Below are positions 36,753 through 51,650 of a stretch of DNA of 64,000 bases, piece after piece. This DNA is from Pimelobacter simplex (GTDB taxonomy: Bacteria > Actinomycetota > Actinomycetes > Propionibacteriales > Nocardioidaceae), in the NCBI RefSeq assembly GCF_900114845.1, contig NZ_FOUK01000006.1, positions 1 through 64,000 on the forward strand. Reading direction: 5' to 3'. Every line of letters starts with the position of its first letter. The stretch's first letter is position 1. The translations under genes were made by a program, and so were the position numbers. The notes under the pieces are model-generated. The model did no database searches, was not told the DNA's origin, and was given only the letters and a program-made list of their open reading frames with translations.

Positions 36753-37859
36753 TCAGTGCGCGACGACCTCGACCCGCTGGAACTCCTTGAGCTCGGTGTA
36801 GCCGGTCGTGGCCATCGAGCGCTTGAGCGCGCCGACCAGGTTCATCGTGCCGTCGGCGACGCGGGAGGGCCCGAACAGGATCTCCTCGATGGTGCCGACC
36901 TGGTCGAACTGCACGCGCTGGCCGCGCGGGAGGTCGGCGTGGTGCGCCTCGGCACCCCAGTGGAAGCCGCGGCCGGGCGCGTCGGTGGCGCGCGCGAACG
37001 GCGAGCCGACCATGACCGCGTCGGCGCCGCAGGCGATGGCCTTGGCCAGGTCGCCCGACGTACCGATGGAGCCGTCGGCGATGACGTGGACGTAGCGGCC
37101 GCCCGACTCGTCGAGGTAGTCGCGACGGGCCGCGGCGACGTCGGCCACCGCGCTCGCCATCGGGACCGCGACGCCGAGCACGGTACGCGTGGTGTGGGCG
37201 GCGCCGCCGCCGAAGCCGACGAGGACGCCCGCCGCGCCGGTGCGCATCAGGTGCAGCGCGGCCTGGTGGGTCGCGCAGCCGCCGACGATGACCGGCACGT
37301 CGAGCTCGTAGATGAACTCCTTGAGGTTGAGCGGCTCGGCCTGGCTCGAGACGTGCTCGGCGGACACCGTCGTCCCGCGGATGACGAACAGGTCGACGCC
37401 CGCGTCGGTGACCGCCTTGGCGAACTCCTTGGTGCGCTGCGGCGAGAGCGAGGCCGCGACCGTGACGCCCGCGTCGCGCATCTCGCGCAGCCGCTCGGCG
37501 ATCAGCTCGGCCTTGATCGGCTCGGTGTAGATCTCCTGGAGCCGCCGGGTCGCCTCGACGCCCTGCAGCCCGGCGACCTCGTCGAGCAGCGGCTCGGGGT
37601 CGGCGAAGCGGGTCCACAGGCCCTCGAGGTTGAGCACGCCGAGGCCGCCGTACCGGCCGAACTCGATGGCGGTCTTGGGCGACATCACCGAGTCCATCGG
37701 CGCCGCCAGGATCGGCAGCGAGAAGCGGTAGGCGTCGATCTGCCAGTCGACGCTGACCTCCTCGGGGTCGCGCGTGCGCCGGGAGGGCACGATCGCGATG
37801 TCGTCGAAGGAGTACGCGCGGCGGGCCCGCTTGGCGCGGCCGATCTCGATGTCGCTCAC
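36753..37859 (-). CDS. guaB3: GuaB3 family IMP dehydrogenase-related protein
   Basis: A 368-residue IMPDH/GMP-reductase-fold protein without CBS domains, as in mycobacterial GuaB3. It contains PILAAPMDSVMSPKTAIEFG, VIVGGCATHQAALHLMRTGA, the long ARRDYLDESGGRYVHVIADG segment and the terminal GYTELKEFQRVEVVAH. The position of the IMPDH catalytic Cys (SICTTR in GuaB of this window) reads GGGAAHTTR, with no Cys. It therefore probably does not catalyse the standard IMPDH reaction; the role is unproved. Divergent from a lipoprotein gene. Confidence 0.9.
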   Translation of the reverse strand: MSDIEIGRAKRARRAYSFDDIAIVPSRRTRDPEEVSVDWQIDAYRFSLPILAAPMDSVMSPKTAIEFGRYGGLGVLNLEGLWTRFADPEPLLDEVAGLQGVEATRRLQEIYTEPIKAELIAERLREMRDAGVTVAASLSPQRTKEFAKAVTDAGVDLFVIRGTTVSAEHVSSQAEPLNLKEFIYELDVPVIVGGCATHQAALHLMRTGAAGVLVGFGGGAAHTTRTVLGVAVPMASAVADVAAARRDYLDESGGRYVHVIADGSIGTSGDLAKAIACGADAVMVGSPFARATDAPGRGFHWGAEAHHADLPRGQRVQFDQVGTIEEILFGPSRVADGTMNLVGALKRSMATTGYTELKEFQRVEVVAH

Positions 37860-37903
37860 CGGAGCAGGTTACCGAGCCGCGCCTCGGGGGGAGGAAAGCA
37901 GGC

Positions 37904-38734
37904 GTGTCCCCCCGCCTCGTCCCCGCGCTCGCCGTCCTCGCCCTGACCGTCCCGGTCGCCGCCTGCTCCGACGACGAGCCGCGCCCGCGGGCCGCGGGGA
38001 CCACACCCGAGACCGGCTGCCCCACCGCGCCGGCACACGCCGCCGAGTCGCCGCTGCGCAGCGTGGCCCGGGTCGACGGCGTCCTTTACGGCGTCGGCAC
38101 GTCCGGGATCGACCGCCTCGACGGCGCCACCCCGACCCGGATCCACGACGAGGGACCCGACCTCGACCTCGAGCTGGTCGCCTCCTACGACGGCGACCTC
38201 ATCGTCGCCGCCAACCCCGGCCGCACCGACCCCGCCCCGCACGTCTTCCGGCTCACCACCGACGGCGACGTCGTCTGGGACCACGCCGGCCCCGGCGCCG
38301 TCGTCCGCGAGCCCGACCCGGTCATCTCCACCGGCGACGCCTTCGTCAGCCTCGACACCGGCAAGGAGGTCGACTGGGACGACCCCGTCGACGTCGACGA
38401 GTACGTCCTCGAGCACGAGGGCCGCGACTACTCGCTCTACGACTACAGCGCCGACGCCCGCGTCTACCTCGACATCCGCGGCGGGGTCGCGATCACCGCC
38501 CCGTCGAAGAAGGTGCTCGAGACGATGGACGGCAGCGCCGCCGTCTGCGGCGACCGGGTCTACGCGCTGTCGGCAGACCGGCTGCGGCTGACGACGTACC
38601 GCCTCGGGGACGACGGGCTCGAGGAGGTCGGCGAAGTGGTGCTGCCGGAGCCGGCCACGCAGACCGCCGTACGGACGACGGAGGGGGCGGTGCTGCTCGA
38701 GGTCGGCGGGCGGACGTGGGTGGTCAGCGACTGA
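37904..38734 (+). CDS. Putative lipoprotein, beta-propeller-like
   Basis: A 276-residue exported protein with a lipoprotein signal ending VAAC (Cys at about residue 21). The mature part has repeated short beta segments (VARVDGVLYGVGTSGIDRLD, LELVASYDGDLIVAANPG, GDRVYALSADRLRLTTYRL) like a WD/PQQ propeller. No function is apparent. GTG follows GGGAGGAAAG. The end overlaps the convergent GNAT gene by 11 bases. Confidence 0.75.
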   Translation: MSPRLVPALAVLALTVPVAACSDDEPRPRAAGTTPETGCPTAPAHAAESPLRSVARVDGVLYGVGTSGIDRLDGATPTRIHDEGPDLDLELVASYDGDLIVAANPGRTDPAPHVFRLTTDGDVVWDHAGPGAVVREPDPVISTGDAFVSLDTGKEVDWDDPVDVDEYVLEHEGRDYSLYDYSADARVYLDIRGGVAITAPSKKVLETMDGSAAVCGDRVYALSADRLRLTTYRLGDDGLEEVGEVVLPEPATQTAVRTTEGAVLLEVGGRTWVVSD

Positions 38735-39226
38735 GCCCGGCACCCAGGTCGAGGTACATCACGTGCAGCCCGGCGAACGACCCGTCGGGCCGCCGGAAGG
38801 CGCCGGGCACCGTCCCGATCACCTCGAACCCCAGGCTGCGCCACAGCGCGACGGCGGCCATGTTGGTCGCCACCACCGCGTTGAACTGGATGCCGGCGAA
38901 GCCCTCGGCGCGGTGCCAGGCGACGACGTGCTCGCCCAGTGCCCGGCCGATGCCGCGGCCGCGGGCGGCGGAGCCGACCATGAAGGAAGCGGTGCCGACG
39001 TGACTGCCCTGGGCAGGCCGGTTCGGCCCCATCTTGGCGGTGCCGACGACGACGCCGTCGACCTCGGCGACGGCGACCACGCCCGGTTGGTCGAGCCAGA
39101 AGTTGCGCGCCGCCGCGTCGTCGAGGACCGGCATCGCATAGGTCTCACCGGCGGTGAGGACCTCGTCGATGATCGCGGCGACCGCCGGCCAGTCGTCGGC
39201 GACGAAGGGCCAGATCGTCGCGCTCA

Positions 39227-39227
<1 letters not shown>
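38724..39227 (-). CDS. GNAT-family N-acetyltransferase
   Basis: A 167-residue acetyltransferase. Motif A is GSAARGRGIGRALGEHVVAW and motif B includes TNMAAVALWRSLGFEVIGTV. It resembles phosphinothricin-type acetyltransferases. The substrate is unknown. ATG overlaps the guaB stop as TGATG, so it is translationally coupled to guaB. Confidence 0.87.
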
Positions 39228-44208
<4,981 letters not shown>

Positions 44209-44253
44209 CGGAGGTCCTTTCGAGAAGGGGGGACGGACCCGAGAAGCCAAGAT

Positions 44254-44272
44254 TTAGGCAAGCCTTACCTTA
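44254..44272 (-). promoter_or_regulatory. DtxR/IdeR iron box upstream of HtaA gene
   Basis: The minus strand reads TAAGGTAAGGCTTGCCTAA, which matches 15 of 19 positions of the DtxR/IdeR consensus TTAGGTTAGGCTAACCTAA. It lies 46-64 bases upstream of the HtaA start. The regulator would repress in iron-replete cells. Confidence 0.75.
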
Positions 44273-44343
44273 GTCATTGTGGTGACACTTTGTCGAGAAG
44301 TCCACGGGTCGGTCGCCCTTGACGGGCGCGAGAGGCTGGGAGG

Positions 44344-45813
44344 GTGACCTCGGACCTTCCTCCGCACGTCCTCGTCCTCTTCGGCGCGACCGGCGACCTC
44401 GCCTCGCGCAAGCTCTTCCCCGGCCTCTACCACCTCGCGGTCGACGGGCGGCTGCCCGATCACCTCGAGGTGATCGGCAGTGGCCGGCACTCCCCCGGCA
44501 CCGACGATGAGTTCCGCGCCCACGTGCGCGGCGCCCTCGACGAGTTCGTCGGCGACGTCGACGACGCGGTGGCCGGCCCGCTGCTGGAGCGGATCCGCTT
44601 CGTCCCCTCCTCCGCCGACGACGGCGCCGGCCTCGCCGAGGCGGTCCGCGAGGCCGAGGACCGGCTGATCGACGCGGCGCACTGCCTGCTCTCCGACGTA
44701 CGACGGCTGCTCTACCTGTCGGTGCCGCCGGGGGCGGTCAAGGGCATGATCGGCATGCTCGACCGCGAGGACCTCGTGGCCCGCACCCGCCTGGTCGCCG
44801 AGAAGCCGTTCGGCACCGACCTGGCCACCGCGCGCGAGCTGCACTCGGTGCTCACCTCGGCGTTCAGCGAGGAGCAGGTGTTCCGGATCGACCACTTCCT
44901 CGGCAAGGAGGCGGTGCAGAACATCCTCGCGCTGCGCTTCGCCAACGGGCTCTTCGAGCCGGCCTGGAACCGGCACACCATCGAGTCGGTCCAGATCGAC
45001 GTCCCCGAGAGCCTCACGGTCGAGGGCCGGGGCAGCTTCTACGAGGGCACCGGCTGCCTGCGCGACATGGTGACCACCCACCTCGCCCAGCTGCTCGGCT
45101 TCGTCGCGCTCGAGGACCCGCACGCCTTCCGCGCCTCCGCCATCCGCGCCGCGAAGGCGGCCACGTTCTCGGCGGTGCGCCCGATCGACCCCGAGCGCGT
45201 CGTCTTCGGCCAGTACGACGGCTACCGCGACGAGCCCGACGTCGCGGCCGACTCCGAGGTCGAGACGTTCGTGGCCGCCGAGGTCTGGATCGACAACGAC
45301 CGCTGGCGCGACGTCCCCTTCTACCTGCGCACCGGCAAGGCGCTCGCCGCCGGCCGGCGCACGATCACGGTCCGCTTCCGCGATCCGCGGCACCGCTGGC
45401 TCAAGCCCGAGGGCGGCGGCGTCCCCGAGCCCAACGAGCTCGTCATCGACCTGGCCGACCGGCCCAAGATCGCGATCGAGGTGCGCGCCAAGCGGCCCGG
45501 TCCGGACATGGCGCTGGTCGAGGGCGTCTTCCGGCTCGACCTGGTCTGCGACGTGCCCGGCGCCGACCCGCTCGAGGCCTACGAGCGGCTGCTCCTCGAC
45601 GTCATGCGTGGCGACCGGACGCTGTTCATCAGCTCCGACGAGGTCGAGCGGCTCTGGGAGATCTTCCAGCCGGTGCTCGACCGGCGCCCGCGCACGCAGG
45701 TCTACGCGGCCGGCTCCTGGGGGCCGGCCTCGGCACTCGACCTGCCGCTCGGCGGCTGGCGGCTCGGCGGCGCTAGTGCGGAGAGCTCTTCGTCCACTCC
45801 TCCGACTGGGTGA
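44344..45813 (+). CDS. zwf: Glucose-6-phosphate dehydrogenase
   Basis: Oxidises glucose-6-phosphate to 6-phosphogluconolactone with NADP+ (pentose phosphate pathway). The protein is 489 residues. The cofactor loop is GATGDLA (14-20), EKPFG is 153-157 and the catalytic block is RIDHFLGKE (181-189, His184). Length and motifs are complete. The GTG start ([17 protein letters not shown]) is close to the cofactor loop as usual. The 3' end overlaps the convergent cydB by 41 bases. Confidence 0.96.
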   Translation: MTSDLPPHVLVLFGATGDLASRKLFPGLYHLAVDGRLPDHLEVIGSGRHSPGTDDEFRAHVRGALDEFVGDVDDAVAGPLLERIRFVPSSADDGAGLAEAVREAEDRLIDAAHCLLSDVRRLLYLSVPPGAVKGMIGMLDREDLVARTRLVAEKPFGTDLATARELHSVLTSAFSEEQVFRIDHFLGKEAVQNILALRFANGLFEPAWNRHTIESVQIDVPESLTVEGRGSFYEGTGCLRDMVTTHLAQLLGFVALEDPHAFRASAIRAAKAATFSAVRPIDPERVVFGQYDGYRDEPDVAADSEVETFVAAEVWIDNDRWRDVPFYLRTGKALAAGRRTITVRFRDPRHRWLKPEGGGVPEPNELVIDLADRPKIAIEVRAKRPGPDMALVEGVFRLDLVCDVPGADPLEAYERLLLDVMRGDRTLFISSDEVERLWEIFQPVLDRRPRTQVYAAGSWGPASALDLPLGGWRLGGASAESSSSTPPTG

Positions 45814-46783
45814 GCCGGAAGAGGTAGGCCAGCGGCGGGACGACGACCACGACCGCCAGCCCGACCGCGACCAGCAGCCCCTGGAGGGTGGCCCGGGCGC
45901 CGGCGGCGTCGGCGATGGTGACCTCGTCGACGAGCAGCCACGGGTACTGGCCGACGCCCCAGCCGGACACGACCGCCGCGACCGCGAGCACGGCGGTGAT
46001 CCGGGCGACGGCGTAGCGGCGGGTCCAGAGCAGCGCCATGGTGGCGAGCCCCGCCAGGCCGGCCAGGACGACGAGCGGCGCGGCGCGGCCCTCGAGACCC
46101 GCGGCCAGCGTGGGGGCGTCGTGGTCGATCGGCACGAGCGCGGCGAAGACGAGGGCGCCGGTGAGGGCTCCGACGACCAGCGCCCGGACCCGGAGCTCGC
46201 CGGCCAACCGGTGCTGGCCGCTGCGCTCCGCGTCCGCGACCAGGAAGGTGCCGGCCAGGAAGGCGCAGGTGCCGACCGCGATCACACCGCCGAAGATCGA
46301 CGTCGGGTTGAGCCACGACGCCCACAGGTCGCCCCGGCCCTCGAGCGGCACCCGTCCCGAGGCGATCCCACCCGCGACGGTGCCGAGGAAGAACGGCGTG
46401 ATGATCGACGAGGTCGCGAAGACGATGCCGAACAGGCGCGCCTGGGCGAGCGTGGCGGCGTACTTGCGGAAGGCGAAGCTCGCGCCGCGCAGCACGATCC
46501 CGAGCAGCGCGAACAGCAGCGGGAACACCAGCGTCGACATCGCGGCCGCGAACGACTCGGGGAAGCCCGTCCACCAGATCACGAGCACGTAGATCAGCCA
46601 GACGTGGTTGGCCTCCCAGACCGGGCCGATGCTGTGGTCGACGAGCGTGCGCAGCTCGGCGCCGCGGGTGCTGCTGCCGGCGGTGAGGTCGAAGAAGCCG
46701 GAGCCGAAGTCGGCGCCACCGAGCACGGCGTACGCGATGATCCCCACGAAGAGCGCGGCGGCCACCGCGAGCTCGAGGCTCAT
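45773..46783 (-). CDS. cydB: Cytochrome bd oxidase subunit II
   Basis: Structural subunit of the cytochrome bd quinol oxidase, 336 residues with about eight membrane segments. [20 protein letters not shown] and [19 protein letters not shown] are characteristic. ATG overlaps the cydA stop as ATGA. The C-terminus overlaps zwf. No cydDC genes are adjacent. Confidence 0.95.
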   Translation of the reverse strand: MSLELAVAAALFVGIIAYAVLGGADFGSGFFDLTAGSSTRGAELRTLVDHSIGPVWEANHVWLIYVLVIWWTGFPESFAAAMSTLVFPLLFALLGIVLRGASFAFRKYAATLAQARLFGIVFATSSIITPFFLGTVAGGIASGRVPLEGRGDLWASWLNPTSIFGGVIAVGTCAFLAGTFLVADAERSGQHRLAGELRVRALVVGALTGALVFAALVPIDHDAPTLAAGLEGRAAPLVVLAGLAGLATMALLWTRRYAVARITAVLAVAAVVSGWGVGQYPWLLVDEVTIADAAGARATLQGLLVAVGLAVVVVVPPLAYLFRLTQSEEWTKSSPH

Positions 46784-48216
46784 CGCTGCGCCTCCCCGTC
46801 GGTCGAGCCGGTCGAGACCGGGGCGTACGGGCTGGGCAGGTCGACGTCACCGGCCCGCCAGCGTCGCGCCATCGAGCGCAGGACGACGACCGCGCCGATC
46901 GTCATCCCGGTGTAGACGACCGAGCTGATCCCGAGCAGCCACCACAGGCTGGCGGTGTAGTCGCCGACCGCCTCGGGGGTGCGCATGATGCCGTAGACGA
47001 TCCACGGCTGCCGGCCCACCTCGGTCGCGATCCAGCCTGCCTCGAGGGCGATCACGGCGAGCGGCCCGGCCGCTGCGGCGAACCTCAGGAACCACCTCTT
47101 CTCGAGCAGGTCCCGGCCACGCCGTCGCTGGAACCAGAAGAGGACGACCGCCGCGGCGAGCAGCGTCCCGATCCCGACCATGGTCTGGAACGCCAGGTGC
47201 GTCATGTTGACCGGCGGGTGGTCCTCCTCGGGGATCGTGTCGAGCCCGGGGACCGGCTTGTCCGGCGAGTTCATCGCGATCAGCGAGCCGAGGAGGGGGA
47301 TGTCGATCGAGTACTTCACCTCGCCGTCGACCAGGACCCCGCCCAGCCGCAGCGGCGACGGGCTCTCAGTGGTCTCGGCGAGCTCGAACGCCGAGAGCTT
47401 GGCCGGCTGCCGCTCGTCCAGCCCGAAGCCGAGGACGTGACCGACGAACGGCTGGGTGACGGCGGCGATCGACGCGAACACGAAGGGCACCATGAAGCCC
47501 AGCCGGTGGTGGGCGTCGCGCCGGCCGCGGAGCATGCCGACGGCGTACACGCCGGCGATGGTGAACCCCGCGAGCATGTAGGCGCCGACCCACATGTGCG
47601 CGAACTGCAGGAAGGTGTGCCCGTTGAACAGCACCTTCCACGGCTCGACGTCGGTGACCTCGCCGTCGACGAGACGGAAGCCGGTGGGCACGTTCATCCA
47701 GGCGTTGACCGCGAGCACGCAGTAGGCGCCGATGATCCCGGTGATCGCCATCGGCAGCACCATCAGCACGTGCCGCTTGGGAGGCATCCGGTTCCAGCCG
47801 TACAGGTAGATGCCGAGGAAGATCGCCTCGAGGAAGAACGCGAGCCCCTCGAACGCGAACGGGAGGCCGAGCACGTCGCCGTACTTGCCCATGAGGCCGG
47901 GCCAGAGCAGCCCCATCTCGAAGCTGAGCACCGTGCCCGAGACCGCGCCGATGGCGAACAGCACCGCGGACACCTTCGCCCACCGCTGCGCGAGACCGAG
48001 CGCGACCGGGTCGTTGCGGCGGATGCCGCGCAGGTGCATCACGAAGATCATCGCCGGGAAGGCCACGCCGAAGCACGCCAGGATGATGTGCCACCCCAGC
48101 GACAGCGCCATCTGCTGGCGCGCGGGCAGCAGCCCCGCAGGCTCGTCGGGCGCCGCGGCGGCCACCTGGGAGGCGACCTCGGTGACGGCGTGGGTGAGGA
48201 CGTCGACGCTCAGCAC
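46780..48216 (-). CDS. cydA: Cytochrome bd oxidase subunit I
   Basis: Heme-bearing subunit of the bd-type terminal oxidase, active at low oxygen. The protein is 478 residues with about nine helices. The proximal His is 43 (LGWHIILACFG), and EVGRQPWIVYGIMRT is the quinol/GRQPW motif. GTG at 48216 is chosen over the longer ORF because it leaves a normal N-terminus. The tail PVSTGSTDG is encoded by a short repeat-like sequence (46801-46821) and lies past the last helix. The Rex site is 41 bases upstream. Confidence 0.93.
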   Translation of the reverse strand: MLSVDVLTHAVTEVASQVAAAAPDEPAGLLPARQQMALSLGWHIILACFGVAFPAMIFVMHLRGIRRNDPVALGLAQRWAKVSAVLFAIGAVSGTVLSFEMGLLWPGLMGKYGDVLGLPFAFEGLAFFLEAIFLGIYLYGWNRMPPKRHVLMVLPMAITGIIGAYCVLAVNAWMNVPTGFRLVDGEVTDVEPWKVLFNGHTFLQFAHMWVGAYMLAGFTIAGVYAVGMLRGRRDAHHRLGFMVPFVFASIAAVTQPFVGHVLGFGLDERQPAKLSAFELAETTESPSPLRLGGVLVDGEVKYSIDIPLLGSLIAMNSPDKPVPGLDTIPEEDHPPVNMTHLAFQTMVGIGTLLAAAVVLFWFQRRRGRDLLEKRWFLRFAAAAGPLAVIALEAGWIATEVGRQPWIVYGIMRTPEAVGDYTASLWWLLGISSVVYTGMTIGAVVVLRSMARRWRAGDVDLPSPYAPVSTGSTDGEAQR

Positions 48217-48256
48217 ACCCCCGACGCTACGCCCGTCCCCACCCCCGTTCACGAGT

Positions 48257-48274
48257 TTGTGAACCGATTCACAA
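48257..48274. promoter_or_regulatory. Rex operator upstream of cydAB
   Basis: TTGTGAACCGATTCACAA matches the Rex consensus TTGTGAAnnnnTTCACAA exactly. Rex senses the NADH/NAD+ ratio and represses cydAB when NADH is low. No rex gene is in the window. Confidence 0.85.
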
Positions 48275-48312
48275 GCGGGGTGGGGGTGGGTGGGGCCGGT
48301 GGCGTCGCCGCT

Positions 48313-48382
48313 TGTAACTACGTGTTAAGACCACTACCCGGGTGGTCGACACCCCTGGTAGTGGTCTGAACACGTAGTTACA
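48313..48382. repeat. Near-perfect 26-bp-arm inverted repeat before cydA promoter
   Basis: Arms of about 26 bases start TGTAACTACGTGTT and pair with AACACGTAGTTACA. One mismatch (A against C) occurs in the middle of the arm, and AGACCACTACC/GGTAGTGGTCT complete it. The 18-base loop holds a further GGGTG/CACCC pair. It ends five bases before the ACT-GNAT stop codon, so it can serve as that gene's terminator. There is no T-run. It may be a copy of a dispersed repeat. Confidence 0.7.
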
Positions 48383-48386
48383 TGAG

Positions 48387-49256
48387 TCAGCGCGAGCGGC
48401 GCAGGTCGTTGAGCGCGATCCGGACGGTGAGCGATTCGCCCGCCATCCGGATCCGGCCGCGCATGCCGGCGGCGAGGACCATCGGGAGGACGGCCTGGCT
48501 GTCGGACGGGGCGGTCAGCACGATCTCGTCGGCGCCCTTGTCGCGCGCGGCGCGGGCGACGTCGGCGAGGAGACGCGTGCCGACGCCGCGGCGCTGCCAG
48601 GCCGGGTCGACCCAGAGGTCGACGGGCCAGGGGACGTCGGCGTCGTCGTGGGGGGTGACCTCGGCGCGGCCGGCGACGAGGCCGCCGGAGAGGGCCGAGA
48701 CCGTGGTGTCGGTGGTGACGTAGTCGGGCTCCGCGGTGCCCGGCTGCTGCGGCGCGGGCGGGACCTGGGCGTCGAGGACCTGTCCGACGAGTCCCGCGAG
48801 GGCCGCGGCGCGGGCCCGCTCGGTGGGGGTGAAGGGCGGGTCGCGGCGGATCTGGATGGTGGTGGACTCCCCCACCGCCATCTCGAGGACGTCCTCGGTG
48901 CCGGTGCTCGGCGCGACCGCCGCGTCGAAGAGGTGGGCGGCGACCTCGGGGAAGGTCGCCGGCTGGGCGATGATCGAGCGGACCGCCTCGACGTACCGCG
49001 TCGGCTGGTCCTCGAGCGCGGCGCCGGTGGCGGGGACGGCGGAGACGGTCACGCCGCCGGCCTTGTCGATGAGTGCGTGCAGCTCGGCGGCCGTCCAGCC
49101 CTCGGGCACCTGGAGGACGAGCTCGTCGGTGACGTGCGCGGCGTCCGGGAAGACCTGGACGGTCTGGATGTTGACGCCCGCGCGGCCGCAGGCCGTGGCC
49201 AGCTGGGCCAGGGCGCCGGGGCGGTCGGGCAGTCCGGCACGGACTCTCCAGAGCAT
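48387..49256 (-). CDS. ACT domain - GNAT acetyltransferase fusion
   Basis: A 289-residue protein. Residues about 1-75 are an ACT-type regulatory domain (MLWRVRAGLPDRPGALAQLA and VNIQTVQVFPDAAHVTDELV). The middle is uncharacterised. The C-terminal third is a GNAT domain (DLWVDPAWQRRGVGTRLLAD is motif A). An amino-acid-controlled acetyltransferase is the simplest reading; the substrate is unknown. It is not coupled to a neighbour: 170 bases separate it from cydA. Confidence 0.82.
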   Translation of the reverse strand: MLWRVRAGLPDRPGALAQLATACGRAGVNIQTVQVFPDAAHVTDELVLQVPEGWTAAELHALIDKAGGVTVSAVPATGAALEDQPTRYVEAVRSIIAQPATFPEVAAHLFDAAVAPSTGTEDVLEMAVGESTTIQIRRDPPFTPTERARAAALAGLVGQVLDAQVPPAPQQPGTAEPDYVTTDTTVSALSGGLVAGRAEVTPHDDADVPWPVDLWVDPAWQRRGVGTRLLADVARAARDKGADEIVLTAPSDSQAVLPMVLAAGMRGRIRMAGESLTVRIALNDLRRSR

Positions 49257-49350
49257 GGGTCCACTATGCCGGAGAGATGTGTGGCGCGCGATCATCGATG
49301 TTGCGGACCCGTGGCCGGTGGGAGGGCCGGCGCCGGGCCGGAAAAGGCCA

Positions 49351-49384
49351 GGCGGCCCGGCTCGTCGCAACGAGCCGGGCCGCC
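49351..49384 (-). terminator. groEL terminator hairpin
   Basis: Perfect 15-bp arms (GGCGGCCCGGCTCGT and its complement) enclose a tetraloop CGCA, 28 bases after the groEL stop. Confidence 0.8.
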
Positions 49385-49411
49385 GGGGTGGTGCTGGTGG
49401 GACGGAGGGCC

Positions 49412-51040
<1,629 letters not shown>

Positions 51041-51067
51041 TTACTCCTTGGGTGTGGAAAGCCGAAC

Positions 51068-51114
51068 GCCCGGGACGTCAGGCACCGTGGCAACGGTGCA
51101 CGGACGTCCCGGGC
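51068..51114 (-). promoter_or_regulatory. Two-tier hairpin between groES and groEL
   Basis: Outer perfect 12-bp arms GCCCGGGACGTC/GACGTCCCGGGC enclose inner 7-bp arms GCACCGT/ACGGTGC. It could stabilise or attenuate the operon mRNA and set the groES:groEL ratio. Confidence 0.6.
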
Positions 51115-51129
51115 GGCGTGAAGCTCGGA

Positions 51130-51423
51130 TCAGGCCAGAACCGCGAGGACGTCGCGGGCCGAGAGGATGAGGTACTCCTGGCCGGCGTACTTGACCTCGG
51201 TGCCGCCGTACTTGCTGTAGATGACCTTGTCACCCACGGCGACGTCGAGCGGGACGCGGTTGCCGTTGTCGTCGATGCGACCGGGGCCGATCGCGAGGAC
51301 CTCGCCCTCCTGGGGCTTCTCCTTGGCCGTGTCCGGGATGACGAGACCAGAGGCGGTGGTCTGCTCCGCCTCGAGAGGCTTGACGACGATCCGGTCCTCG
51401 AGCGGCTTGATGTTGACCGACAC
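51130..51423 (-). CDS. groES: Co-chaperonin GroES
   Basis: A 97-residue lid of the GroEL chamber. It starts [20 protein letters not shown], has the mobile loop [12 protein letters not shown] and ends [18 protein letters not shown] at 51423 is the normal start; the ORF opens further upstream through the CIRCE region but that is not coding. First gene of the operon. A CIRCE element lies 113-139 bases upstream. Confidence 0.96.
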   Translation of the reverse strand: MSVNIKPLEDRIVVKPLEAEQTTASGLVIPDTAKEKPQEGEVLAIGPGRIDDNGNRVPLDVAVGDKVIYSKYGGTEVKYAGQEYLILSARDVLAVLA

Positions 51424-51535
51424 GATGTCGACCTCCACTTTCTGAGCTGACGTTGTGCTGCTGACTCTTCGGGGCAGGGCCGGGATGATCCCGACCTGCA
51501 CTGGCACTCTCGGTTCGAGTGTGCCAACGACGAAA

Positions 51536-51562
51536 CTAGCACTCTCCGCAAGGGAGTGCCAG
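51536..51562. promoter_or_regulatory. CIRCE element (HrcA operator) of groES-groEL
   Basis: CTAGCACTC, nine bases, GAGTGCCAG. This matches TTAGCACTC-N9-GAGTGCTAA with few mismatches. A degenerate second copy (TGGCACTC...GAGTGTGCCA, 51502-51526) lies between it and groES. It predicts HrcA heat-shock control. Confidence 0.85.
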
Positions 51563-51650
51563 ACCTACCCCACTCGACCCTCCCCTCGGCGCCTCGCTCC
51601 CTACCAAAGTCGGTTGACCGGGCCCGGCAGGCACCGGCAGCGTTCTCCCT

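Noticed and set aside
37904-38734. GuaB3-divergent protein as a PQQ dehydrogenase
   Set aside because: Propeller-like but too short and with no cofactor motif.
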